Below are positions 26,401 to 35,280 of a stretch of DNA of 64,000 nt, piece after piece. How positions within the stretch are numbered: position 1 is the first letter of the stretch; each line of letters starts with the position of its first letter. Below the pieces are notes generated by a model. That model did no database searches. It worked only from the letters and a program-made list of their open reading frames with translations, and was not told the DNA's origin. The DNA is from Flavobacteriales bacterium (GTDB taxonomy: Bacteria > Bacteroidota > Bacteroidia > Flavobacteriales_F > PHOS-HE28). The stretch lies in contig JAHCIA010000001.1 in the NCBI GenBank assembly GCA_026129465.1, positions 1,373,964-1,437,963 on the forward strand, given 5' to 3'. The position numbers were made by a program, and so were the translations under genes.

Positions 26401-26408
26401 TACCTTTG
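26401..26408 (+). promoter_or_regulatory. -7 box (TACCTTTG) of the TetR operon
   Basis: An exact TAnnTTTG match inside the only clearly AT-rich stretch of the window (about 26375-26430), 24 nt before the ATG at 26433. A TTG at 26378-26380 is a possible -33 element. The rest of the 139-nt gap (26294-26432) shows nothing else. Confidence 0.7.
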
Positions 26409-26432
26409 TATACTTTTTAACTATTGAACGTT

Positions 26433-27086
26433 ATGTCGCCAACTATCGAGCAGCTTGGACTCCGTGAACGCAAGGCCGCACAGCTGAAGATCCAGCTCGT
26501 GGACCTGCTCACCGAGGAGTTGCAGCACCGCGGCTTCCATGAGATCGGTGTGGAGGAGCTGTGTGAGAAGGCCATGATCAGCAAAGTGACCTTCTTCAAG
26601 TACTTCCCCACCAAGGACGCCCTGCTCTGGTACCACAGCACCGTATGGATCCATTGCGTGAAGGCCGATTGCCTGCTGAAGGGGTTGGAAGGGGTGGCCG
26701 CGCTGCGCTTCCTCTTCCAGGACATGGCCCTCCACTTCAATGAGCACGTCAACCTCTTCGGCTACTACTTCAGTGTGAACAGCATGCAGGTGAGCGGCGA
26801 GGAGCGCCCGGCGCTGAGCGATGCGGAGAAGCTGGCCCTGCACCCGGACGGCAGCACCCTGGGGCTCGCCATCAATTACAGCCTCGGCGAGTTCTTCCGC
26901 CAGCATACGCAGAAGGCCCGCAAGGCCGGTGACTTCCGCACGGACATGACCGTGGAGGCCCAGGCCATCCTCATCGGGTCGGTCTTCCAGGGATCCGGGC
27001 TGGTGGGTCTGCGCATCGATGCCGACCGGCCCGGCGACACCATGACCAACGCCTTCAACACCCTCCTGAAACTCCTGAAGCCATGA
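26433..27086 (+). CDS. TetR/AcrR-family transcriptional regulator
   Basis: A 217-residue regulator. The N-terminal helix-turn-helix is recognisable (LLTEELQHRGFHEIGVEELCEKAMISKVTFFKYFPTKDALL), with F-F-K-Y-F-P-T-K the usual recognition-helix end. The C-terminal ligand domain is unassigned. The ATG at 26433 is preferred over a TTG nine bases upstream. Its last bases overlap the next gene (ATGA), so it is translationally coupled to the enzyme it probably controls. Confidence 0.9.
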   Translation: MSPTIEQLGLRERKAAQLKIQLVDLLTEELQHRGFHEIGVEELCEKAMISKVTFFKYFPTKDALLWYHSTVWIHCVKADCLLKGLEGVAALRFLFQDMALHFNEHVNLFGYYFSVNSMQVSGEERPALSDAEKLALHPDGSTLGLAINYSLGEFFRQHTQKARKAGDFRTDMTVEAQAILIGSVFQGSGLVGLRIDADRPGDTMTNAFNTLLKLLKP

Positions 27087-29506
27087 GCCCCCTGACCATG
27101 TCCCGCACCCTCACCCTCGAAGACTGCCTGCACCACCAACTGGGCGAGGTGGGCGCGAAGGCCAGGCACCTGGCCAGTACCATCGCCTCCGGCATGCGCG
27201 TTCCGCCGGGCATCGTGCTGCCCTGCGCCACGGTGCGTGACGGCATCACCGATGAACTGGTGGACGCGATCCTCGAAGCCACCCAGGCCTGGGGCGATGG
27301 ACCGCTCGCCGTGCGCAGCTCAGGCATCGCCGAGGACGGCGCGGAGCACAGCTTCGCCGGGCAATTCGAGACGGTGCTGAACGTGCGCGGGAGAGAAGCG
27401 CTGGCCGATGCGCTGCGCGCCTGCCGGGATTCGGCTTCGTCCGCGCAGGTGAAGTCATACGGCCACGCCGGTGCACAGCCCATCGCCATCATCGTGCAAC
27501 AGCAGGTGAACGCCCTTTGCGCGGGCGTGGCCTTCTCCGTCAACCCCGTTACAGGTGCGCGCGGGGAGGTGGTCATCAATGCGGTGGCAGGGCTCGGCGA
27601 CAAGCTGGTGAGCGGGGAGGCCACGCCGGAAGCCTTGGTGGTGAAGGAGGGCAAGGTGGAGCGCAAGGCCAGCGGCAAGGCCATCCTGAGCGATGCGCAG
27701 GCCAGGGAGATCGGCGCCGCGGTGAAACAACTGGAGGCACACTTCGGTGCGCCGCAGGACGTGGAATGGGCCATCGATGCCGAAGGCCTGCACATCCTGC
27801 AGTCGCGCCCCATAACTGCGCTGCCACCCGCGCCCATCCCCATCCCGCTGGACATCCCACCCGGCACCTGGACGCGCAACGACCACCACACCACGCTCTC
27901 GCCCATGGGCTTCGGGCTCTTCTGCGCGGATTACGATGCGGCACAGACCGGGGCGATGCGCACCTACGCCATGCCGGTGAAAACGATCCAGTCGCGCATA
28001 ATCGGTGGGCACCTGTACACACAGTTCGCCATGGAGGGCGGGGATCAGAAGGGCACACCGCCCAACTGGGTGATGTGGTTGGTGGCGCGCCTGCTGCCGA
28101 TGATGCGCCGCATGAACAAGCAGGCCGAGGGCATCTTCCGTGACAAACCTCACCACGCGGAGATGCGCGCGTGGGAGGAGAAGTGGAAACCGTACTTCCG
28201 GGAACACAACGCGCGCTTCGATCCGGACAGGCTGAGCGCGCAGGATGATGCTGCGCTGCTCGCCGGATACCATGCCTTGGTCGCGCATCTCAAGATCGGC
28301 CTGCGCGTGCATGCGGAGACGATGGGCAATTGGATCGCGATCAGCGAATTCGGTCTGTTCTGCCAGGACCATCTTGGCTGGGACACCGCCACCACCCTGC
28401 GGGCCATGGGCGGCTGGAGCAAGGCCACCACGGCGGTCCATGATGAACTCACATCGCTCTGCCGCGCGCACTTCACCGCTGCCGAAGCGAAATCGGCGGT
28501 GGCTGTGATGACACATGACCTCGAAGCGGCCATCGCGACCAAGCCACCGTTCAGGTCGGCACTCGATGCGTGGAAACACGCCAATCGTCTGCGGATCCAG
28601 CACTACGACCTGCACAACCCCACCTTGGGCGAAACGCCGGAGTTGGTGGAGCGCCAACTGCGTGACATCCTCACCGGTATCGCGGAAGGGAGGACCGATC
28701 GGTCCGAAGCCGCGGATACCGAACGCGAGCAGTTGCACGCGGCCGCACGTGCCAAACTTAACGGCACACCCCTGCTCGCCGAGTTCGAGGAACTGGCCAC
28801 TTGGGCGAAACGCGCTTACAGCTACCGCGACGAGAACGGCTACTACACCATCGCCACCGTCTTCGGAATGCTGCGGTTGCAGCTGTTGGAGATGGCGAGC
28901 CGCATGAAGGGGCTCAGCAAGCCTGAGCACATTTTTTACCTCACACCCGAGGAACTGGAGCCGGCATTCCGGGGCGAGTTGCCTGACATGAACGCGCGCA
29001 TCGAACGCCGTCGCGGCGAGGAACAATGGGCGAAGTTCAACCGGGGGCCACGCTACTACGGCCCACCCGAGGCACCCATGCCGCCCACCGACCCGTTCCC
29101 TCCGCCGCTGCGCAAGCTTTTCCGCCTTTTCGATTGGATGACAAAGGCCGATATGACCGCACCTTCCGCCACGGATCGGGTGGAAGGCACCTTGATCGGT
29201 CAACCGGCGAGCGCAGGCTCCTACACCGGCACCGCTCGTGTGGTCGCCGGACCACAGGACTTCCACCGCGTGCAGCCCGGCGATGTGCTGGTGTGCCGCA
29301 TCACCAGCGGCGAGTGGAGCATGGTCTTCGGCCGCGTGGGCGCACTGGTCACCGACGAGGGCGGCATGCTCAGCCATCCCGCCATCATCGCCCGTGAGTT
29401 CGGCATCCCCGCCGTGGTGAACACCGACACCGCCACGGTGCGCATCTCGGACGGCGCCACCGTGACCGTGGACGGCAGCACCGGTCACGTCACCCTCAAC
29501 GCTTGA
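27083..29506 (+). CDS. Rifampin-phosphotransferase/PEP-synthase-like dikinase
   Basis: An 807-residue enzyme with the domains of the rifampin phosphotransferase group. The N-terminal PPDK/PEPS ATP-grasp has G-A-K-A-R-H-L, A-V-R-S-S-G-I-A-E-D-G, S-F-A-G-Q-F-E-T and V-E-W-A-I-D. A central domain that binds rifampin in known members follows. The C-terminal swivelling phospho-His domain has T-D-E-G-G-M-L-S-H-P-A-I-I-A-R-E-F-G-I-P-A-V-V, with H765 the phosphoryl-carrying residue. True PEP synthase would also have a TIM-barrel C-terminal PEP domain, which is absent. The substrate may be an antibiotic or another hydroxyl compound, and resistance is not shown by sequence. It overlaps the TetR gene by 4 nt. 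Confidence 0.8.
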   Translation: MSPLTMSRTLTLEDCLHHQLGEVGAKARHLASTIASGMRVPPGIVLPCATVRDGITDELVDAILEATQAWGDGPLAVRSSGIAEDGAEHSFAGQFETVLNVRGREALADALRACRDSASSAQVKSYGHAGAQPIAIIVQQQVNALCAGVAFSVNPVTGARGEVVINAVAGLGDKLVSGEATPEALVVKEGKVERKASGKAILSDAQAREIGAAVKQLEAHFGAPQDVEWAIDAEGLHILQSRPITALPPAPIPIPLDIPPGTWTRNDHHTTLSPMGFGLFCADYDAAQTGAMRTYAMPVKTIQSRIIGGHLYTQFAMEGGDQKGTPPNWVMWLVARLLPMMRRMNKQAEGIFRDKPHHAEMRAWEEKWKPYFREHNARFDPDRLSAQDDAALLAGYHALVAHLKIGLRVHAETMGNWIAISEFGLFCQDHLGWDTATTLRAMGGWSKATTAVHDELTSLCRAHFTAAEAKSAVAVMTHDLEAAIATKPPFRSALDAWKHANRLRIQHYDLHNPTLGETPELVERQLRDILTGIAEGRTDRSEAADTEREQLHAAARAKLNGTPLLAEFEELATWAKRAYSYRDENGYYTIATVFGMLRLQLLEMASRMKGLSKPEHIFYLTPEELEPAFRGELPDMNARIERRRGEEQWAKFNRGPRYYGPPEAPMPPTDPFPPPLRKLFRLFDWMTKADMTAPSATDRVEGTLIGQPASAGSYTGTARVVAGPQDFHRVQPGDVLVCRITSGEWSMVFGRVGALVTDEGGMLSHPAIIAREFGIPAVVNTDTATVRISDGATVTVDGSTGHVTLNA

Positions 29507-29536
29507 TCGATCGCACCACCACCAAGCCACCCTGTC

Positions 29537-30520
29537 ATGAAAACCCTGTTGAAGATCCTCGCCGTCCTCGCCGTCATCATCATCGGCTTCGTCGTGTATG
29601 TGAACATCGCCTGGGGCAAGGCGCATGAAGCTCCCTACCCGGACATCCATGCCAGCACCGACCCCGCAATGATCGAACGCGGGCGCTACCTCGCCTATGG
29701 TCCTGCGCACTGCGCCACCTGCCACATGCCGATGGACAAGATCATGGATGTAGAGAACGGGCTGGAGGTCCTTCCCTTGAGCGGTGGCTGGGAGATCACC
29801 TTCCCCCTCGGCACCTTCCATGCGCCGAACCTCACACCCGACGAGGAGACCGGCATCGGCACCTGGTCCGATGCGCAACTGGCCCGCGCCCTGCGCTATT
29901 CGGTCGCACACGATGGAGCCATCCTCATGGAGTTCATGCCCTTCCAGGAATTGAGCGACGAGGACCTGACGGCGGTGATCTCCTTCCTGCGTTCTCAGCC
30001 ACCGGTGAAGCACGAGGTGCCACGCTCGGAATACAGTTTCCTGGGCAAGGCCATCTTCACCGCCATGGGCTACGAACCACTGGGACCAAAGAACACACCG
30101 CTTGCGCGCGTGCAACGCGACAGCACCGCCGAGTACGGCCGCTACCTCGCGCAAAGCGTGGCCAATTGCGGCGGATGCCACACCGAGCGCGACCTCACCA
30201 CCGGCGAGTACATCGGCAAGGACTTCGCCGGCGGCATGTTCTTCGTGCCGGACGAATTCAGCGATGGGCACGGCCACATGTCACCGAACATCACCCCGGA
30301 TGCTGAGACCGGCGTGATGGCGCATTGGGATGAGGAGACCTTCATCCGTCGATTCAAGGCCGGCCGGTTGGTCCCGGGTACGCCCATGCCGTGGGGTGCA
30401 TTCTCGCGCATGGACACCATCGACCTGAAGGCGCTGTATCGCTACCTCCACGGCCTCGAGCCGGTGAACCGACCGGTTGAGAAGACGATCTACCGCCCGG
30501 GTGAGGAGATGCCGGGGTGA
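29537..30520 (+). CDS. Membrane-anchored dihaem c-type cytochrome
   Basis: A 327-residue protein with an N-terminal membrane anchor (residues 5-23) and two haem c attachment motifs: C-A-T-C-H near residue 60 and C-G-G-C-H near 215. Each is followed by an NLTPD- or NITPD-type block (H-A-P-N-L-T-P-D-E-E-T-G-I-G, M-S-P-N-I-T-P-D-A-E-T-G-V). That block is typical of cytochromes paired with alcohol or sugar dehydrogenases. Methionines such as G-T-P-M-P-W-G-A-F could be axial ligands. It lies 31 nt after the dikinase-like gene and probably belongs to the same TetR operon. No dehydrogenase partner is adjacent. Confidence 0.88.
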   Translation: MKTLLKILAVLAVIIIGFVVYVNIAWGKAHEAPYPDIHASTDPAMIERGRYLAYGPAHCATCHMPMDKIMDVENGLEVLPLSGGWEITFPLGTFHAPNLTPDEETGIGTWSDAQLARALRYSVAHDGAILMEFMPFQELSDEDLTAVISFLRSQPPVKHEVPRSEYSFLGKAIFTAMGYEPLGPKNTPLARVQRDSTAEYGRYLAQSVANCGGCHTERDLTTGEYIGKDFAGGMFFVPDEFSDGHGHMSPNITPDAETGVMAHWDEETFIRRFKAGRLVPGTPMPWGAFSRMDTIDLKALYRYLHGLEPVNRPVEKTIYRPGEEMPG

Positions 30521-30621
30521 GCGGGTTGACACCACAGCGATCCCGCACCAGCATGCCAACGGTGGGCTCCACCTTCGGTATGCCCAGCACATGAACACGT
30601 GGGTGAAAAGACCAAACGTCC

Positions 30622-31428
30622 TTACCGGATCCTCCGCCCCTGCACCATGCGGCCCAACGGCCCCAGGATGCTGCCCTCGTCGCGCTCATTGCCACCCGAT
30701 CGCGGTGCCGCGGCGATGATGGTATCCGCCAGTCGGCTGAAGGGCAGGCTCTGGATCCACACGTGGCCGGGGCCGCGCAGGGTGGCGAAGAAGACGCCCT
30801 CGCCACCGAACAAGGTATTGCGGATGCCACCCACGAACTGGATGTCGTACTGCACGGTGGAGGTCATCGCGGCCAGGCAGCCTGTGTCCACTTTCAGCAG
30901 TTCGCCGGGCGCCAGATCCCGCTCCACCAGCGTGCCACCGGCGTGTACGTACACCATGCCATCGCCTTCGAGCTTCTGCATGATGAAGCCCTCACCCCCG
31001 AACAGACCCGTGCCGATCTTGCGGTTGAAGGCGATGCCGATGCTCACACCCTTGGCCGCGGCGAGGAAGGCCTCCTTCTGGCAGATGAGCTGGCCGTTGA
31101 AGCGGCGCAGGTCCAGCGGCAGGATCTTGCCCGGATAGGCCGCCGCGAACCAGGCCGTGCGGATGCCGGTGGTCTCGTTGGTGTAGGCGGTCATGAACAG
31201 GTTCTCGCCTGTGAGCACCCGCTTGCCGGCGCTGAAGACCTTGTCCAGCAAGCTCTGTTCCTTGCCGCTGCCATCGCCGAAGATGGCCTGCATGCGGATG
31301 CCGTCGTCCATCATCATCAGCGCGCCCGGCTCGGCGATGACGGTCTCGCCGGGGTCGAGGGTGATCTCCACGCATTGCATGTCGTCACCGACGATGCGGT
31401 GGTCGAGTTCGTGGGAGTGGCGGTCCAT
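30622..31428 (-). CDS. AIM24/TIGR00266-family protein
   Basis: A 268-residue protein of the AIM24-like family: M-Q-C-V-E-I-T-L-D-P-G-E-T-V-I-A-E-P-G-A-L-M-M-M, then F-L-A-A-A-K-G-V-S-I-G-I-A-F and G-G-E-G-F-I-M-Q-K-L-E-G-D-G-M-V-Y-V-H-A-G-G. It folds as a glycine-rich beta-prism. The biochemical role is unknown. The ATG at 31428 is preferred over a GTG six codons upstream. It converges on the cytochrome gene. The gap 30521-30621 shows no clear hairpin. Confidence 0.88.
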   Translation of the reverse strand: MDRHSHELDHRIVGDDMQCVEITLDPGETVIAEPGALMMMDDGIRMQAIFGDGSGKEQSLLDKVFSAGKRVLTGENLFMTAYTNETTGIRTAWFAAAYPGKILPLDLRRFNGQLICQKEAFLAAAKGVSIGIAFNRKIGTGLFGGEGFIMQKLEGDGMVYVHAGGTLVERDLAPGELLKVDTGCLAAMTSTVQYDIQFVGGIRNTLFGGEGVFFATLRGPGHVWIQSLPFSRLADTIIAAAPRSGGNERDEGSILGPLGRMVQGRRIR

Positions 31429-31522
31429 GGTGGCTACTTTGGTCACGAAATAAGAAGAACCCGGCCCCGCATCCGGTCCTCATGTACGGTACGGTGCGGA
31501 ACGGGGATGAAAGGTCGTGCAT

Positions 31523-32320
31523 ATGGAAGAGCGGAACCCATCATCCGGCGGACCACCACGGCCATCACACCGTCGCCGCAAGCCCGGCGCCACACGGCAG
31601 CGCCCTGATGACCAACGCGGTAACGCACCAGCACCCTCGTTCAAAGGGAGGTCTGGACCACCCCGCCGGATCCACTGGGCGCGCCACGGTATCGAGTTCC
31701 TCGTGATCGTGACCGGCATCATGGTGAGTTTCCTGCTCAACGAATGGCGGCAGGAGGTGAAGGACCGCGGTACTGAACAAGCCCTCTTGCGCGATCTGCT
31801 GACGGACCTGCGCCAGGACTCCGTGACCTTGGCCAATGAGATCACGGAGATCGACCAGGTGATGCGCTATTCCCAGCGCCTGATCGAACATGCGGAGGTG
31901 GCATTGCCCCCGGACTCCGTTGGTCGCATGCTGGCCTCGTGCCTCTCCTATTCGCGGATCCCTCTTCAGCGGGTCACCTATCAGGCCATGCGTTCCACAG
32001 GCTCAACCGGCCTATTGCGCGATCGTGAACTGCTGCACGATGTGCTGAAGCTTTACGAGCAGGACTATTTCATGATCGACGAGATCTGCGATATCGACAA
32101 GCGCTTCGTGGTCGACCGCATGTTCCCTTATGTGGATGCGCGTGTCGACATCCTGGACCCGGACATGGACGTCCTGCGGTCCATGTTCCGCGATGTCCAA
32201 TGGCGCAATCTGATCCAGAGTTCCAGGTACTTCAAGCAGTATCTCATCCAGATGATGCGCAGCGAACTGGAAGCCGTGGACGATCTGATACGCCGTATCG
32301 AGGGGCAAGTCACGCCCTGA
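31523..32320 (+). CDS. DUF6090-like single-pass membrane protein
   Basis: A 265-residue protein. A long basic, Pro-rich N-terminus (about 50 residues) is followed by one membrane helix with the typical context W-A-R-H-G-I-E-F-L-V-I-V-T-G-I-M-V-S-F-L-L-N-E-W. An outer helical domain (L-L-R-D-L-L-T-D-L-R-Q-D-S-V-T-L) completes it. This layout matches DUF6090 proteins of Bacteroidota, which have no assigned function. The start is uncertain. The ATG at 31523 is used, but the basic leader is unusual and a later start cannot be excluded. Confidence 0.7.
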   Translation: MEERNPSSGGPPRPSHRRRKPGATRQRPDDQRGNAPAPSFKGRSGPPRRIHWARHGIEFLVIVTGIMVSFLLNEWRQEVKDRGTEQALLRDLLTDLRQDSVTLANEITEIDQVMRYSQRLIEHAEVALPPDSVGRMLASCLSYSRIPLQRVTYQAMRSTGSTGLLRDRELLHDVLKLYEQDYFMIDEICDIDKRFVVDRMFPYVDARVDILDPDMDVLRSMFRDVQWRNLIQSSRYFKQYLIQMMRSELEAVDDLIRRIEGQVTP

Positions 32321-32373
32321 GCGATGCAGGAGGCGACGTGTAACTTGCGGCCAGCCAAGAGAACCTGCCCCGC

Positions 32374-34470
32374 ATGCCCCTTGCCACCGCGAAAAAAGAG
32401 ACCGCCAACACCGTGAGCGTGGACACCCTGCTCAGGGCTTGGGAACTGATGTGTACCGCCAAGGCGATGACCACGGTGTACGAGGAGCACGCCAAGTTCA
32501 CGGCCAAGTACGTACACGCCACCAGCCGCGGCCATGAGGCCATCCAGCTGGCGCTCGGCCTTCAACTGCTGCCGCAGGACTTCGTCTACCCCTACTACCG
32601 CGACGACAGCATCCTGCTGGGCATCGGCATGGAGCCCTACGAGCTGATGCTGCAGCTGATGGCCAAGCGCGACGATCCCTTCAGCGGCGGCCGCACCTAC
32701 TACGGCCACCCCAGCCTGCGCCGGGACCACATGCCGAAGATCCCCCACCAGAGCAGCGCCACCGGCATGCAGGCCATTCCCGCCACCGGCACGGCACTGG
32801 GCTTCTGGTACAAGGAGCAGGCGGGCATCGCACACGAGGTGGAAGGTGAAGCCCCACTGGTGGTGTGCTCCATCGGCGATGCGGCGATCACCGAGGGCGA
32901 AGTGGCCGAGGCCCTCCAGATGGCCGTGCTGAAGAAGCTGCCCATCATCTACCTGGTGCAGGACAACGAGTGGGACATCAGCGCCAGTGCCGACGAGATC
33001 CGCGTGGCCGACGCGCCCGAATATGCCAAGGGCTTCAAGGGACTGGAGGTGCGCAGCATCGATGGCACCGACTTCATCACCTGCCATGAGACGCTTCGCG
33101 AGGTGATGGATACCGTGCGCCGGGAACGCCGCCCCTTCCTGGTACACGCCAAGGTTCCCTTGCTGAACCACCACACCAGTGGTGTGCGTATGGAGTTCTA
33201 CCGCAGCGAGGAGGATCTTGCGAAGCACCGCGAACGCGACCCCTGGCCACGCTTCCGCCAGCAGTTGCTGGACCTGCGCATCAAGCCCGCCGAGCTGGAC
33301 CGCATCGAGGCCGAAGCCCATGCGCGCGCGCATGCCGACTTCGAGCGCGCCCGTGCCGCCGATGATCCCACATCTGCGGACCTCTTCACGCACGACTTCG
33401 CACCCACACCGATCACCGAGGAAAAGGGTGAGCGTGCACCCGCGGACCGTCAGCCCACCGTGATGGTGGACAGCGCGCTCTTCGCCATCCGCGAGCTGAT
33501 GCAGGAGGATCCGCGCTGCCTGCTCTACGGGCAGGACGTGGGTGGCCGCCTCGGTGGCGTATTCCGCGAGGCCGCCACGCTAGCTCGGGATTTCGGCGAC
33601 CACCGCGTGTTCAACACCCCCATCCAGGAAGCCTTCATCGTGGGCAGCACCGTGGGCATGAGCGCCGCTGGCCTGAAGCCCATCGTGGAGGTGCAGTTCG
33701 CCGATTACATCTGGCCTGGCCTCAACCAGCTCTTCACCGAAGTGGCCCGCAGTTGTTACCTCACCGTGGGCAAGTGGCCGGTAAGCAGCATCCTGCGTGT
33801 GCCCATCGGGGCATACGGCAGCGGTGGCCCATACCACAGCAGCAGCGTGGAGAGCGTGCTGTGCAACATCAAGGGCATCAAGATCGCCTACCCCAGCACC
33901 GGCGCCGACCTGAAGGGCCTGATGAAAGCCGCCTACCACGATCCCAATCCCGTGGTGATGCTGGAGCACAAGGGCCTCTATTGGAGCAAGATCAAAGGCA
34001 CCGAGGAGGCGAGGACCATCGAGCCCAGCGCGGACTACATCATCCCCTTCGGCAAGGCGCGCATCGTGCAGGAAGCCGATCAGGCCAGCATCGGCAAAGG
34101 TGGAGCGGCGGTGATCGTCACCTACGGCATGGGCGTGTATTGGGCCAAAGGCGCGGCGAAGACCTTCCCCGGCCGCGTCACCATCATCGACCTGCGCACG
34201 CTTGTGCCCTTGGACGAGGAATGCGTGATGACCCATGTGCGGAGCCACGGCCGCTGCCTGGTGGTGACCGAGGAACAACTCACCAACAGCTTCGCACAGG
34301 CGCTGGCGGCACGCATCGGCGACCAGTGCTTCGAGCGGCTCGATGCACCTGTGCGCACCCTGGGAAGTGTGGACATGCCGGCCATTCCGCTCAACAGCAC
34401 CCTGGAGGCCACCATGATCCCCAGCGCGGAGACGGTGGAGGTGGCGCTGAAGGCCCTGCTCGACTACTGA
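32374..34470 (+). CDS. 2-oxoacid (branched-chain type) dehydrogenase E1, alpha and beta subunits fused
   Basis: A 698-residue thiamine-diphosphate enzyme that decarboxylates a 2-oxoacid and passes the acyl group to lipoyl-E2. The alpha half (about 1-330) has S-R-G-H-E-A-I-Q-L-A-L-G, Y-Y-R-D-D-S and the ThDP motif G-D-A-A-I-T-E-G ending Q-D-N-E-W. The beta half (about 360-698) has L-Y-G-Q-D-V-G, N-T-P-I-Q-E-A-F-I-V-G, E-V-Q-F-A-D-Y and T-Y-G-M-G-V-Y. Fused alpha-beta E1 is common in Bacteroidota and is usually annotated as branched-chain 2-oxoacid or pyruvate type. The substrate cannot be fixed here. E2 and E3 are not in the window. Confidence 0.92.
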   Translation: MPLATAKKETANTVSVDTLLRAWELMCTAKAMTTVYEEHAKFTAKYVHATSRGHEAIQLALGLQLLPQDFVYPYYRDDSILLGIGMEPYELMLQLMAKRDDPFSGGRTYYGHPSLRRDHMPKIPHQSSATGMQAIPATGTALGFWYKEQAGIAHEVEGEAPLVVCSIGDAAITEGEVAEALQMAVLKKLPIIYLVQDNEWDISASADEIRVADAPEYAKGFKGLEVRSIDGTDFITCHETLREVMDTVRRERRPFLVHAKVPLLNHHTSGVRMEFYRSEEDLAKHRERDPWPRFRQQLLDLRIKPAELDRIEAEAHARAHADFERARAADDPTSADLFTHDFAPTPITEEKGERAPADRQPTVMVDSALFAIRELMQEDPRCLLYGQDVGGRLGGVFREAATLARDFGDHRVFNTPIQEAFIVGSTVGMSAAGLKPIVEVQFADYIWPGLNQLFTEVARSCYLTVGKWPVSSILRVPIGAYGSGGPYHSSSVESVLCNIKGIKIAYPSTGADLKGLMKAAYHDPNPVVMLEHKGLYWSKIKGTEEARTIEPSADYIIPFGKARIVQEADQASIGKGGAAVIVTYGMGVYWAKGAAKTFPGRVTIIDLRTLVPLDEECVMTHVRSHGRCLVVTEEQLTNSFAQALAARIGDQCFERLDAPVRTLGSVDMPAIPLNSTLEATMIPSAETVEVALKALLDY

Positions 34471-34475
34471 TCGCG

Positions 34476-35111
34476 ATGGAGGAACGCTTCATCCGCGTCC
34501 GACGCACGGCACGCTACCATGTGCTGGGTGATCCTTCCCATGCGAAAAGCCTGTGGATCGTGCTGCACGGCTATGGCCATCTCGCACGGTACTTCCTCAA
34601 CAAGTTCGAGGGCCTCGCCAAGGACGCGCTGATCGTGGCACCGGAAGGACTCAACCGCTTCTACCTGGACGAACAGCACCAGCGCGTGGGCGCCACCTGG
34701 ATGACGCGCGAGGACCGCGAGCATGAGATCCAGGACCAAGTGGCCTACTTGGATGACCTGGTGGATGAATTGCGACGCACCGTCGGTGAGCTTCCGCTGA
34801 ACGTGCTGGGCTTCTCACAGGGTGTGGCCACTGCCTGCCGTTGGAGCCTGATGGGGCGAAGCGTGATCTCGCGCATGGTCCTGTGGTCGGGCAGCCTTCC
34901 ACCCGAACCCGGCGCCGCACTGCTGGCCGGTCGATGGCGTGATCTGCGCATCGATGTGGTACTGGGCACCCAGGACCCATATGCCGGTGAAGAGGCATTT
35001 CAAACACAGTGCAATCGGCTCATCGCGGCGGGGCTTTCCTTCCGCACACACCGCTTCGATGGCGGCCATGTGCTGGAACCCGTCCTGCTGGGACGCCTGC
35101 TGCAACTGTGA
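34476..35111 (+). CDS. Alpha/beta hydrolase, carboxylesterase/phospholipase type
   Basis: A 211-residue hydrolase. It has V-L-H-G-Y-G-H for the oxyanion region, the nucleophile elbow G-F-S-Q-G, a likely catalytic Asp in G-T-Q-D-P-Y and His in G-G-H-V-L. The G-F-S-Q-G form is that of the YpfH/phospholipase-carboxylesterase family. It starts 5 nt after the E1 stop and is probably co-transcribed. The ATG at 34476 is preceded by nothing better. The following 169-nt convergent gap (35112-35280) shows no gene. Confidence 0.85.
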   Translation: MEERFIRVRRTARYHVLGDPSHAKSLWIVLHGYGHLARYFLNKFEGLAKDALIVAPEGLNRFYLDEQHQRVGATWMTREDREHEIQDQVAYLDDLVDELRRTVGELPLNVLGFSQGVATACRWSLMGRSVISRMVLWSGSLPPEPGAALLAGRWRDLRIDVVLGTQDPYAGEEAFQTQCNRLIAAGLSFRTHRFDGGHVLEPVLLGRLLQL

Positions 35112-35280
35112 CCATCGCCCAACGCAGGTGTTGATGCGATGGGCCGGACAGCCCATGCACATCGCTGGGCAGCGAAAGCTCGGCCTGTGGACCATCAAGG
35201 TGCGACCCGGCCGTTCAGGGGGTCCTCATCGCGCCGGGCATTCGCGTCCCCTGCGGTCGGTATGCGCGATCGCGTCCACT

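Noticed and set aside
35112..35280. A gene or RNA in the 169-nt convergent gap
   Set aside because: No promoter box, RNA motif or coding-like frame found. Only short GC-rich inverted repeats.
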